Shown here: positions 1 through 4,034 of the stretch, piece after piece
Layout of the letters: every line of letters starts with the position of its first letter
Numbering within the stretch: position 1 is the stretch's first letter
NCBI GenBank assembly: GCA_021795795.1
Contig: JAJYPA010000492.1
Span: 1-6,191 of the forward strand
Source of the DNA: Pseudomonadota bacterium
GTDB lineage: Bacteria; Pseudomonadota; Gammaproteobacteria; Halothiobacillales; Halothiobacillaceae
Reading direction: 5' to 3'
Length of the DNA: 6,191 nucleotides
Made by a program: the position numbers and the translations under genes
Notes under the pieces: generated by a model
Databases searched by the model: none
Told to the model about the DNA's origin: nothing
Seen by the model: the letters and a program-made list of their open reading frames with translations, nothing else

Positions 1-84
1 TTGAAGCCCGGTTATGGGCAGCCGGGTGCCGTTGGGCCGGATGAGCGTGCCAAGACGCGAGGCGTCCTTTGCGGTCGAGATCAT
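1..84 (-). CDS. N-terminus of an unrecognised gene, third in leftward operon (runs off left edge)
   Basis: On the minus strand an ATG at 84-82 opens a frame of 28 codons that reaches the window edge without a stop. It begins MISTAKDASRLG and continues with a polar segment containing IRPNGTRLP. The start is supported by a GAGGTG Shine-Dalgarno motif about five bases upstream and by a four-base ATGA overlap with the stop of the preceding minus-strand ORF (83-81), which is typical of translational coupling. I do not recognise a family in so short a piece. It would be the third gene of the transcript that starts at the PL promoter near 560-588. The opposite-strand open frames here look like shadows. 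Confidence 0.5.
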   Translation of the reverse strand, partial: MISTAKDASRLGTLIRPNGTRLPITGLQ

Positions 85-284
85 GATGGCACCTCGTCCC
101 AGAGCAGAACAGAGCACCACCGTGAGGGGGTATCACCACGCGCGGCTATCCCGACGCGGCCTGGCTCCCGAAACAGAAAGGACCCTCTCGGCGCACACAA
201 GAGTATCCGGCAAAGCAGCAACTCAGAACGGCTCCGTTGCTCCGGGTCCTTCCCTGTGGTTATGAACAGGAGGGTGCGCTCCAT
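81..284 (-). CDS. Hypothetical 67-residue protein, second in leftward operon
   Basis: The frame starts at an ATG (284-282) that shares bases with the TGA of the upstream gene (TGATG overlap). A GGAAGG motif about ten bases upstream could serve as ribosome binding site. It ends in TGA at 83-81, itself overlapping the next ATG. The protein begins MERTLLFITTGKDPEQ, followed by a leucine- and cysteine-containing segment (LLLCRILLC) and an arginine- and glycine-rich tail. No family is recognised, and the composition of the second half is not convincingly protein-like, so the case rests on the stop-start overlaps at both ends. The frame remains open upstream to an ATG at 569, but the PL transcript should begin near 553, so that longer form is unlikely. 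Confidence 0.4.
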   Translation of the reverse strand: MERTLLFITTGKDPEQRSRSELLLCRILLCAPRGSFLFREPGRVGIAARGDTPSRWCSVLLWDEVPS

Positions 285-508
285 CAGAGCACCACCTTCC
301 GCACTGTGCCGGCGCGGGAGACCATGGTCACCAGGTCCACAATGGTTGTGGAGCGATCGAAGAGGAAGGTCAGTACAGCGCCGTCGCGGTAGAGGACAAA
401 GACCTTGGATTGACCTTGCGTAGTAGCCCGCGCATTGTGCGCCGCAACTGCGAATGCCCGCGAATGCGGATGATATGCAATGGATTCTTGCGAGAGTGAT
501 GGTGCCAT
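284..508 (-). CDS. Hypothetical 74-residue protein, first gene of leftward early operon
   Basis: This short minus-strand gene starts with ATG at 508-506. A GGGGGA motif about nine bases upstream can act as Shine-Dalgarno, and the ATG lies about 45 bases downstream of the predicted PL transcription start. The N-terminal 30 residues are polar. The C-terminal 40 alternate hydrophobic and charged residues (KVFVLYRDGAVLTFLFDR, then a valine-rich stretch), suggesting a small beta-rich fold. No signal peptide or clear membrane helix is visible. It is followed by two more short ORFs with overlapping stops and starts. By position it corresponds to the first leftward early gene of a lambdoid phage, but I see no resemblance to lambda N or another named protein, so no function is assigned. 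Confidence 0.55.
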   Translation of the reverse strand: MAPSLSQESIAYHPHSRAFAVAAHNARATTQGQSKVFVLYRDGAVLTFLFDRSTTIVDLVTMVSRAGTVRKVVL

Positions 509-559
509 AGCTGACGGTCCCCCAGGTCGCCGCGTCTGGTGTGGGCGGCTGATGAAGCA

Positions 560-588
560 AGTAAAGCACGCTTCACAACATAAGTCAA
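560..588 (-). promoter_or_regulatory. Leftward early promoter PL (candidate)
   Basis: Read on the minus strand, -35 is TTGACT (588-583) and -10 is TTTACT (565-560), separated by exactly 17 bases. Transcription should start near 553, about 45 bases before the first leftward ATG at 508. The hexamers and spacer length are identical to those of the rightward promoter at 1891-1919, and the spacers share GTGAAGnnTGC just before the -10. The two operator-like sites overlap the -10 and -35 boxes. The designation PL is inference from this symmetry and from the gene chain to the left. Confidence 0.7.
561..576. promoter_or_regulatory. Operator OL1 (candidate)
   Basis: The 16-base site GTAAAGCACGCTTCAC is an imperfect palindrome in which GT, AAGC and the matching GCTT, AC arms pair with one mismatched position per arm. 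It covers most of the PL -10 box and the adjacent spacer. On the opposite strand it matches the site at 1903-1918 in PR at 14 of 16 positions. The likely ligands are the CI-like repressor and the Cro-like protein encoded in this window. Confidence 0.6.
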
Positions 589-599
589 GCAGGCTTTCC
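584..599. promoter_or_regulatory. Operator OL2 (candidate)
   Basis: The site GTCAAGCAGGCTTTCC keeps the AAGC-N2-GCTT core of OL1 and most of the flanking GT/AC arms. Its centre is 23 bp from the OL1 centre, and it overlaps the -35 box of PL (583-588). A second operator at the -35 with about two helical turns of offset is the usual geometry for cooperative phage repressors. Confidence 0.55.
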
Positions 600-644
600 T
601 ATGTCCGCGTTCTGCTGTGGGAACGGTGATTCTTGATAGAGGGG

Positions 645-671
645 TTGCCGGCGGGTCGGATTGTATATACT
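645..671 (+). promoter_or_regulatory. Weak promoter candidate for the toxin-antitoxin pair
   Basis: TTGCCG (645-650) and TATACT (666-671) form a possible promoter with a short 15-base spacer, ending 34 bases before the toxin ATG at 706. The -10 sits in the 8-bp palindrome GTATATAC, placing a symmetric sequence where an autoregulating antitoxin might bind. The same 8-mer recurs at 964-971, just before the antitoxin start, although there it also encodes conserved toxin residues. The spacer is suboptimal, so this is a tentative call. Confidence 0.3.
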
Positions 672-705
672 GATGAGCAGAGATCGTTACGAGTGCGGTG
701 GGCGC

Positions 706-995
706 ATGGCCATTATTATATCCAATAAAATCAGAGGAAAATTAAAAGAGAAGCAGGTGCCCGCGAAGAGGAGGTAGAGGAGTGCTTTGCGAACTTGGTG
801 GGAGACTTCCTGCGCGACCAAAGGGAAGACCACCGCTCTGATCCGCCCACATTATGGTTTATTACTGAAACGTATATGGGGCGGAAGCTGAAGGTGGCCT
901 TTATTCCCGTTGATGGGGACTTTCATGTTCGCACGGCTTATGAACCGAACGATGAGGAAGTCCGTATATACAGAAAGTATGGAGAGAATCAATGA
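706..995 (+). pseudogene. Toxin gene of a type II toxin-antitoxin pair, broken by a one-base frameshift
   Basis: The ATG at 706 opens a frame beginning MAIIISNKIRGKLKEK that hits TAG at 775-777 after 23 codons. The +2-shifted frame carries the rest, from about 753: AREEEVEECF, REDHRSDPPTLWFITET, GRKLKVAF, then AYEPNDEEVRIYRKYG and TGA at 993-995. Joined, these give one protein of about 96 residues. From memory it matches a small toxin-like family often labelled ADP-ribosyl-(dinitrogen reductase) hydrolase or DUF4258/BrnT-like, in which KxKHGV is followed by the EEVEECF segment. The join falls at aagca/ggtgcc (751-761), where one missing base after 'ca' would restore His-Gly. The downstream gene is a matching antitoxin, overlapping by 17 bases. 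Frame and conservation are seen directly. The family name is recalled, and a sequencing error cannot be excluded. Confidence 0.75.
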
Positions 996-1326
996 AACCA
1001 AAATCCCATCGACCGATGAGGCGTGGGACAATCGGGAGTTGGGAGCTAATGAGGCATATGTAGGAGTGGTGAAGGCGTCGGATCTCCAGGTAGATGCGGC
1101 TGCTGGCACCCAACTCATTTCCATCCGCCTTGGCGTGTCCATGATTGAGGACTTAAAGTTCATCGCCAATATCAATGGTATCGGCTATCAAACCCTCATG
1201 AAGCAGGTTCTGGGCCGCTTTGTGGAGTGCGAGAAAAAGGCGATCTGGAACCAGATCGTTTCCAAGCAACTCAAGGTCGAGCCAACTCGGCAGGAGCCGC
1301 GTCATCGGAAAGTTGCCGGAACATAG
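979..1326 (+). CDS. CopG/BrnA-like antitoxin
   Basis: A 115-residue protein starting MERINETKIPSTDEAWD. The N-terminal IPSTDEAW segment is followed by a LISIRL strand and a helix pair (MIEDLKFIANINGIGYQTLMKQVLGRF, about residues 55-82) with the pattern of a ribbon-helix-helix DNA-binding domain as found in CopG/BrnA antitoxins. The C-terminus is basic. In intact loci of this kind the antitoxin neutralises the upstream toxin and represses the shared promoter. The ATG at 979 overlaps the last 17 bases of the toxin frame. No good Shine-Dalgarno is visible, so translation normally depended on coupling, which the toxin frameshift would weaken. An earlier in-frame start near 910 would overlap conserved toxin codons and is less likely. 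The gene itself looks undamaged. Confidence 0.75.
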   Translation: MERINETKIPSTDEAWDNRELGANEAYVGVVKASDLQVDAAAGTQLISIRLGVSMIEDLKFIANINGIGYQTLMKQVLGRFVECEKKAIWNQIVSKQLKVEPTRQEPRHRKVAGT

Positions 1327-1331
1327 CGCAG

Positions 1332-1377
1332 GAAATTGACATCCTCACCCGCCTAGAAGGGCGAGGGTGTCAACTTC
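1332..1377. terminator. Long hairpin between convergent genes: terminator or IS200/IS605-like end relic
   Basis: TTGACATCCTCACCC (1336-1350) pairs with GGGCGAGGGTGTCAA (1359-1373) around an eight-base loop, with one A-C mismatch and one T-G pair. GAA/TTC three bases further out extends the stem. It fills the gap between the antitoxin stop (1326) and the repressor stop (1409), so it could terminate both transcripts. There is no good T-tract on either side, only TTT on the minus strand. The sequence also resembles the palindromic ends of IS200/IS605 (TnpB) elements, in which TTGACATCCTC precedes a GC stem. No transposase gene is present. Confidence 0.55.
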
Positions 1378-1408
1378 GCTGCAACCGCCGGTTGAAGCGC
1401 CATAGATA

Positions 1409-1867
1409 TCAAGACCCATTTGCATGGTTGGTTTTTCGTCTGGTAAGCTCTTCAATTATTTCTTCATTCTTCCGTTTAGTTTCTTCAAGCTCTCGCATGA
1501 CTTCATCCTGTTGACTGGACGTCAGGCGGTCGAAGATCCCCAGCATCGCCCGCTGTCTAGGCGTTAGTCCCCGTCCGTCAAACGGCAGCCCATCCGCGCC
1601 AGATTCTAATAACGTTGCCGCGTTAGGTGTCCCTAGCTCCTGGAGCATCGCACCCTCTCCCTGCATTACCCAGTCGGGATTGATGCCCAAATTCTTTCGG
1701 AGGGCAGTTAAGGCATCCCATGCCGGCTTCGTTCCACCGTTCTCCCACTGGTGGACAGCGGATTTACTCAATCCGCCCGCATGCTTCCCCAGTTCTGCCT
1801 GAGTCAATCCCAGTCGCTTTCTGATTTCCTTGACGCGATCGCCGATGTCGTCCATGCGGTCAAGCAT
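1409..1867 (-). CDS. CI-like phage repressor, XRE/HTH family
   Basis: This 152-residue protein carries an N-terminal XRE helix-turn-helix (about residues 10-72). The clearest segments are IRKRLGLTQAELGKHAG, the recognition helix SKSAVHQWENG and the LGINPDWVMQGEG that ends such domains in phage repressors. After a short linker, residues 105-148 form a charged helical tail (FDRLTSSQQDEVMRELEE and a Glu/Arg-rich end), likely for oligomerisation. No peptidase S24 domain is present, so RecA-stimulated self-cleavage is not expected. ATG at 1867-1865 gives the longest form. A second in-frame ATG (1855-1853) is possible, and neither has a clear Shine-Dalgarno. It is divergent from the Cro-like gene and separated from it by the operator region, with OR3 overlapping its own start. 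That position is consistent with autoregulation. Confidence 0.85.
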   Translation of the reverse strand: MLDRMDDIGDRVKEIRKRLGLTQAELGKHAGGLSKSAVHQWENGGTKPAWDALTALRKNLGINPDWVMQGEGAMLQELGTPNAATLLESGADGLPFDGRGLTPRQRAMLGIFDRLTSSQQDEVMRELEETKRKNEEIIEELTRRKTNHANGS

Positions 1868-1874
1868 ACTGGCC
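1859..1874. promoter_or_regulatory. Possible third operator OR3 over the repressor start
   Basis: GTCAAGCATACTGGCC has a left half (GTCAAGC) identical to OL2 and a degraded right half. Its centre is 21 bp from OR2, and it covers the repressor start codon (1867-1865), where binding would block repressor synthesis. It is the weakest of the five sites and partly encodes the repressor N-terminus, so it may be chance. Confidence 0.3.
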
Positions 1875-1879
1875 GCAAG

Positions 1880-1895
1880 GAAAAGTGTCCTTGAC
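1880..1895. promoter_or_regulatory. Operator OR2 (candidate)
   Basis: GAAAAGTGTCCTTGAC keeps the AAG-N4-CTT core and the terminal AC of the other sites. It overlaps the PR -35 box (1891-1896), and its centre is exactly 23 bp from OR1. An alternative reading is the perfect inverted repeat CAAGGA-N6-TCCTTG at 1876-1893, which overlaps it in a different register. I prefer the first register because it reproduces the OL1-OL2 geometry. Confidence 0.5.
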
Positions 1896-1919
1896 TACAA
1901 TGGTGAAGTCTGCTTTACT
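1891..1919 (+). promoter_or_regulatory. Rightward early promoter PR (candidate)
   Basis: TTGACT (1891-1896), a 17-base spacer and TTTACT (1914-1919) make a good sigma-70-type promoter. The expected transcription start is near 1926, at or next to the Cro-like ATG at 1927, so the message would be leaderless for its first gene. Hexamers, spacing and the spacer sequence next to the -10 match PL. OR1 and OR2 overlap its -10 and -35. Confidence 0.7.
1903..1918. promoter_or_regulatory. Operator OR1 (candidate)
   Basis: GTGAAGTCTGCTTTAC covers the PR spacer end and -10 box. It pairs as GTnAAG-N4-CTTnAC and differs from the OL1 opposite strand (GTGAAGCGTGCTTTAC) at only two central bases. Occupancy would directly block RNA polymerase at PR. 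Confidence 0.6.
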
Positions 1920-1926
1920 GTTGATC

Positions 1927-2181
1927 ATGAGCACCATCCGAACAAAACAGGAAGCCATACAAATCTTCGGCGGCAGCATGCGCGCCGTTGGCGATGCGCT
2001 TGGGATCAGTCGCCAAGCTGTTTACCAGTGGCCTGAAGAGTTGCCCCAAGACACCTCCGACAGATTGGTCGGTGCGGCAATCCGTCTAAAGCTCTTGCCG
2101 CCGGGACTCCCTGACTCCCGGAGACGACGTAATGGTGCCGCCTCCTCCCAGGCCCCAAAGCGTGAAAGGGAATCCGCATGA
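1927..2181 (+). CDS. Cro/YdaS-like transcriptional regulator
   Basis: The 84-residue protein has the compact pattern of lambdoid Cro/YdaS regulators: an N-terminal KQEAIQIFGGSMRAVGDALG helix pair, then the recognition segment ISRQAVYQWPEELP (about residues 27-40), followed by an arginine-rich tail. It would compete with the divergent repressor at the OR and OL sites and promote the lytic programme. The frame is open from GTG at 1885, with ATGs at 1900 and 1927. I chose 1927 because the PR start point is predicted at about 1926 and because homologues begin just before KQEAI. There is no Shine-Dalgarno before 1927, which fits a leaderless message like that of lambda cI from PRM. Its TGA overlaps the next ATG. 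Confidence 0.8.
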   Translation: MSTIRTKQEAIQIFGGSMRAVGDALGISRQAVYQWPEELPQDTSDRLVGAAIRLKLLPPGLPDSRRRRNGAASSQAPKRERESA

Positions 2182-2264
2182 GCACGCGCTTCGGAATATT
2201 TTCTTTCCGTCGCCTCCGCAATGACCAAAGGCGGTCACTGTACCGCATCCGGAGGACGGCATGA
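2178..2264 (+). CDS. Tiny basic ORF between cro and the Ash-like ORF
   Basis: A 28-codon ORF (MSTRFGIFSFRRLR, arginine-rich) begins with ATG at 2178 in an ATGA overlap with the cro stop. A good AAAGGGA site lies about six bases upstream. It ends at 2262-2264 in a second ATGA overlap with the ATG at 2261. It may be a real microprotein, or it may only carry ribosomes from cro to the next start. No homology is recognised. Confidence 0.35.
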   Translation: MSTRFGIFSFRRLRNDQRRSLYRIRRTA

Positions 2265-2570
2265 ACCGCCAAGGCATCGCCCTTACCGACCGGCGGCACA
2301 GCCCCTTGACACCCTCCGCCGCGCGGGTCTACGCTCATCCTGTCACCGGGGTTCCGGTGATCGGGTTTGACAGCTCGAACAACAGGCGGACGGCCGCCAG
2401 CAGTTTTGCGGCATTTTTTACGTCCGTGGTCCGGCGTTGCTCCTATGGGCGGGCCGGGCGGGGAGCCGCAAGGCTCGCCGGTGCCTGTTGCCGGTCTGTC
2501 AACCCGTCCGGTTCCGTCCACCCTTTTGACAGGGGGTTGGCGGTGGTACTGCCGATCAACAGGAGATTGA
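2261..2570 (+). CDS. Ash-like ORF with an apparent +1 frame switch
   Basis: ATG at 2261 follows a strong GGAGGA site and overlaps the previous stop. The first frame reads MNRQGIALTDRRHSP, then GFDSSNNRRTAASSFAAFFTSVVRRCS up to about 2443, and stays open straight into the BRO-N gene. From 2445 another frame gives MGGPGGEPQGSPVPVAGL and ends in TGA at 2568-2570, two bases before the BRO-N ATG, where a gene end would be expected. Skipping T2444 joins them as RRCSMGGPGGEPQG, which resembles the RCSMVGxAG...P signature I recall from Ash/Icd-like phage proteins. The joined product would be about 102 residues. Options are a decayed gene, a base-call error or programmed frameshifting. The function (Icd-like host division inhibition) is only a family association. 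Confidence 0.4.
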
Positions 2571-2572
2571 CC

Positions 2573-3142
2573 ATGGACGCCTATTCCCCAGGCGCGTCCG
2601 CGCCCTTGCAGGCTGCGAAGCCCGCCGTCTTTCTATTTCACTCCACCGAAGTCCGCACCGTCGACCGTGACGGCCAAGTCTGGTTCGTCGCCGGCGACAT
2701 CGCCAAGGCGTTAGGTTATCGCGATGCGCTCAACATGACCCGCGTCCTCGATGAGGACGAGGCTGATACTCACATTATGCGTACCAGGTCTGAAGACGGC
2801 ACTCTCCAGACCCGCGAAGTCACCATCATCTCCGAGTCGGGCCTCTACCATGCCCTCCTCAAATCCCGCAAACCGCAGGCCAAGCCCCTCCGCAAGTGGG
2901 TCACCGCAGAAGTCCTGCCCGCCATCCGGCGATCGGGCGGGTATGCGATACCCCAAGACCACACACCCTCCCTCGTGCCGCCCGGCACCAAGCTGCTGCT
3001 GACCTTCGAGGCCGATGGCCGTTATCGCGCCGAGCCCGTCGCCGAAGGCGCCATGGTCGTGACCGCTCGGCAGCTCGCCGAGATTGTCAAGGCCAACGGC
3101 TACATCCTCGCCAAGCCCGTCGATCAGGAGTTCAAGCTATGA
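2573..3142 (+). CDS. BRO-N domain protein, antirepressor-like
   Basis: A 189-residue protein with a BRO-N domain at about residues 18-124. It starts with VFLFHSTEVRTVDRDGQVWFVAGDIAKALGY, contains the VTIISESGLYHALLKSRKPQAK core and ends with the hallmark PLRKWVTAEVLPAIRRSGGY. The C-terminal 55 residues (PPGTKLLLTFEADGRYRAEP and onward) are a smaller region often found behind BRO-N in proteobacterial prophages. BRO-N proteins bind DNA, and many are phage antirepressors or early regulators. Here that would provide a way to inactivate a repressor lacking a self-cleavage domain, but this is inference. ATG at 2573 is chosen because AGGAG lies at 2561-2565 and the domain begins soon after. The in-frame extension to 2261 is unlike the family. 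The stop overlaps the next ATG (ATGA). Confidence 0.9.
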   Translation: MDAYSPGASAPLQAAKPAVFLFHSTEVRTVDRDGQVWFVAGDIAKALGYRDALNMTRVLDEDEADTHIMRTRSEDGTLQTREVTIISESGLYHALLKSRKPQAKPLRKWVTAEVLPAIRRSGGYAIPQDHTPSLVPPGTKLLLTFEADGRYRAEPVAEGAMVVTARQLAEIVKANGYILAKPVDQEFKL

Positions 3143-3462
3143 GCGCACTGGATCCCGTTGTCTCCGCCCGTCCCGCCTATCTGTCCACAGGTCCCCGTGA
3201 GGAATATCGCGGGGAGCGTCCCGTCTACCGAAGGGACGTAGGGCCACGAGGGGGTGCCGCCCCAGGTGGGGCGCAGGCTTCGATACTGTCGCGGCCGACT
3301 ATCACCGTCGTCAAGACAGATCAGATCCGCGCAGAAAGCCGCGAACCGGTACCGGCGCTTTCCGCTGAACCATCAGCTGGCGAACCTCCGCAAGACATCG
3401 ATGAAGCATACAACGGTGGCGGGCAACACCCCCACCACCGCCCTGGCCAAGCCCGTCGTTGA
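3139..3462 (+). CDS. Hypothetical 107-residue protein coupled to the BRO-N gene
   Basis: ATG at 3139 shares the ATGA overlap with the BRO-N stop, which is the main reason for choosing this frame. The protein begins MSALDPVVSARPAYLSTGPRE and is rich in proline, glycine, arginine and glutamate, with a short hydrophobic segment (SILSRPTITVVKTDQIR, about residues 49-65). It ends in a histidine/proline/arginine tail. It looks largely disordered, with no recognisable domain. Other frames are also open in the second half (for example from 3254), so the C-terminal frame is uncertain and an indel is possible. It sits between the regulatory genes and the replication module. Confidence 0.45.
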   Translation: MSALDPVVSARPAYLSTGPREEYRGERPVYRRDVGPRGGAAPGGAQASILSRPTITVVKTDQIRAESREPVPALSAEPSAGEPPQDIDEAYNGGGQHPHHRPGQARR

Positions 3463-3527
3463 TTCGTCATGGCGAAGTTCATTCCGTACCCCGTCACGTC
3501 GCACCAACCCATTAGTAGGAGGAACCC

Positions 3528-4034
3528 ATGTCTGCAGCCCTAAAACCATTCATCGCCGGCACATCGGATCTGGAACCGCTGACCCCGCCTGGAACGGACC
3601 TCCGCCACGGCGCCGTATTCGAGGTGGACATCGTCAACCTTCTCCACTCGGAATTCATCCACTTGGCCACCAACGAGGAATTGGGCGCGGCCGCCAGGCT
3701 GTGTCTGCACAGCCTGTTCCAAGTGCCGACCGGCAGTCTGCCCAATGACGAAATCATTCTGGCCAAACTCGCCGGATGCGATCATCGGGCGAAGGTCTGG
3801 CAGCGCGTTCGCACCATGGCGCTCTACGGATGGGCGCTGTGCTCGGACGGGCGACTCTACCACCAGGAGACCGCACGGATGGTCTTCGCCTTCCTCGTGG
3901 GGGAAGACACCCGGAAATGGGCGGAGGAAGAGCGCAACGCGGCGCGCGACCGTAGAACCAGAAAAAAACCGCGTGACGGACGAACAGCGAAAGCATCGAC
4001 TGAAACCGGAGGGCGCCGCCATGCCGTCCATTGA
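3528..4034 (+). CDS. Short DUF1376-type paralogue, truncated and possibly degenerate
   Basis: A 168-residue protein with a textbook ribosome binding site (AGGAGG at 3517-3522, five bases before ATG). Residues 7-113 align without gaps to residues 15-121 of the next gene, with 72 of 107 positions identical by my count. Shared blocks include AGTSDLEPLTPP, NEELGAA, QVP.GSLPN and ALYGWALCSDGRLYHQ. The latter two are typical of the DUF1376 domain of phage replication proteins. It lacks the linker and C-terminal domain of the second copy. Two tryptophans kept in that copy (PWF and KLW) are V and C here. After residue 113 the tail is charged and ends 14 bases inside the next gene. A run of seven A's at 3962-3968 precedes a tail that codes better in the frame of the next gene. 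It may be an auxiliary or competing form of the initiator, or a decaying duplicate. Confidence 0.75.
   Translation: MSAALKPFIAGTSDLEPLTPPGTDLRHGAVFEVDIVNLLHSEFIHLATNEELGAAARLCLHSLFQVPTGSLPNDEIILAKLAGCDHRAKVWQRVRTMALYGWALCSDGRLYHQETARMVFAFLVGEDTRKWAEEERNAARDRRTRKKPRDGRTAKASTETGGRRHAVH

Noticed and set aside
1..423. Plus-strand 140-codon open frame at the left edge
   Set aside because: It is low-complexity and Arg/Ser-rich with no ribosome binding site, and it lies opposite the better-supported minus-strand chain with coupled starts.
1876..1893. Perfect CAAGGA-N6-TCCTTG inverted repeat as the operator
   Set aside because: It is perfect but occurs once. The overlapping GTnAAG-N4-CTTnAC register recurs at both promoters with constant spacing and explains more.
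2367..2570. Independent 67-residue gene starting at TTG 2367
   Set aside because: It has a poor start codon and no ribosome binding site. Only its second half looks family-like, so it is better explained as the second part of the frame-switched Ash-like ORF.
3469..3543. 24-codon ORF (MAKFIPYPVTSH...) before the first DUF1376 gene
   Set aside because: It has no ribosome binding site, and its end overlaps the strong AGGAGG site and start of the next gene. It is too weak to call.
3962..3977. Programmed -1 frameshift at A-AAA-AAA in the first DUF1376 gene
   Set aside because: The heptamer is in the right phase, but the -1 frame meets a stop (tga at 3974-3976) two codons later, so it would only trim the tail. 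I see no downstream pseudoknot.
3745..4020. N-terminal extension of the DUF1376 initiator up to 3745
   Set aside because: In that frame the sequence before about 3961 is out of frame with the clearly coding first paralogue. The homologous domain begins after the ATG at 4021. The only part worth noting is 3961-4020, reported as the A7 finding.
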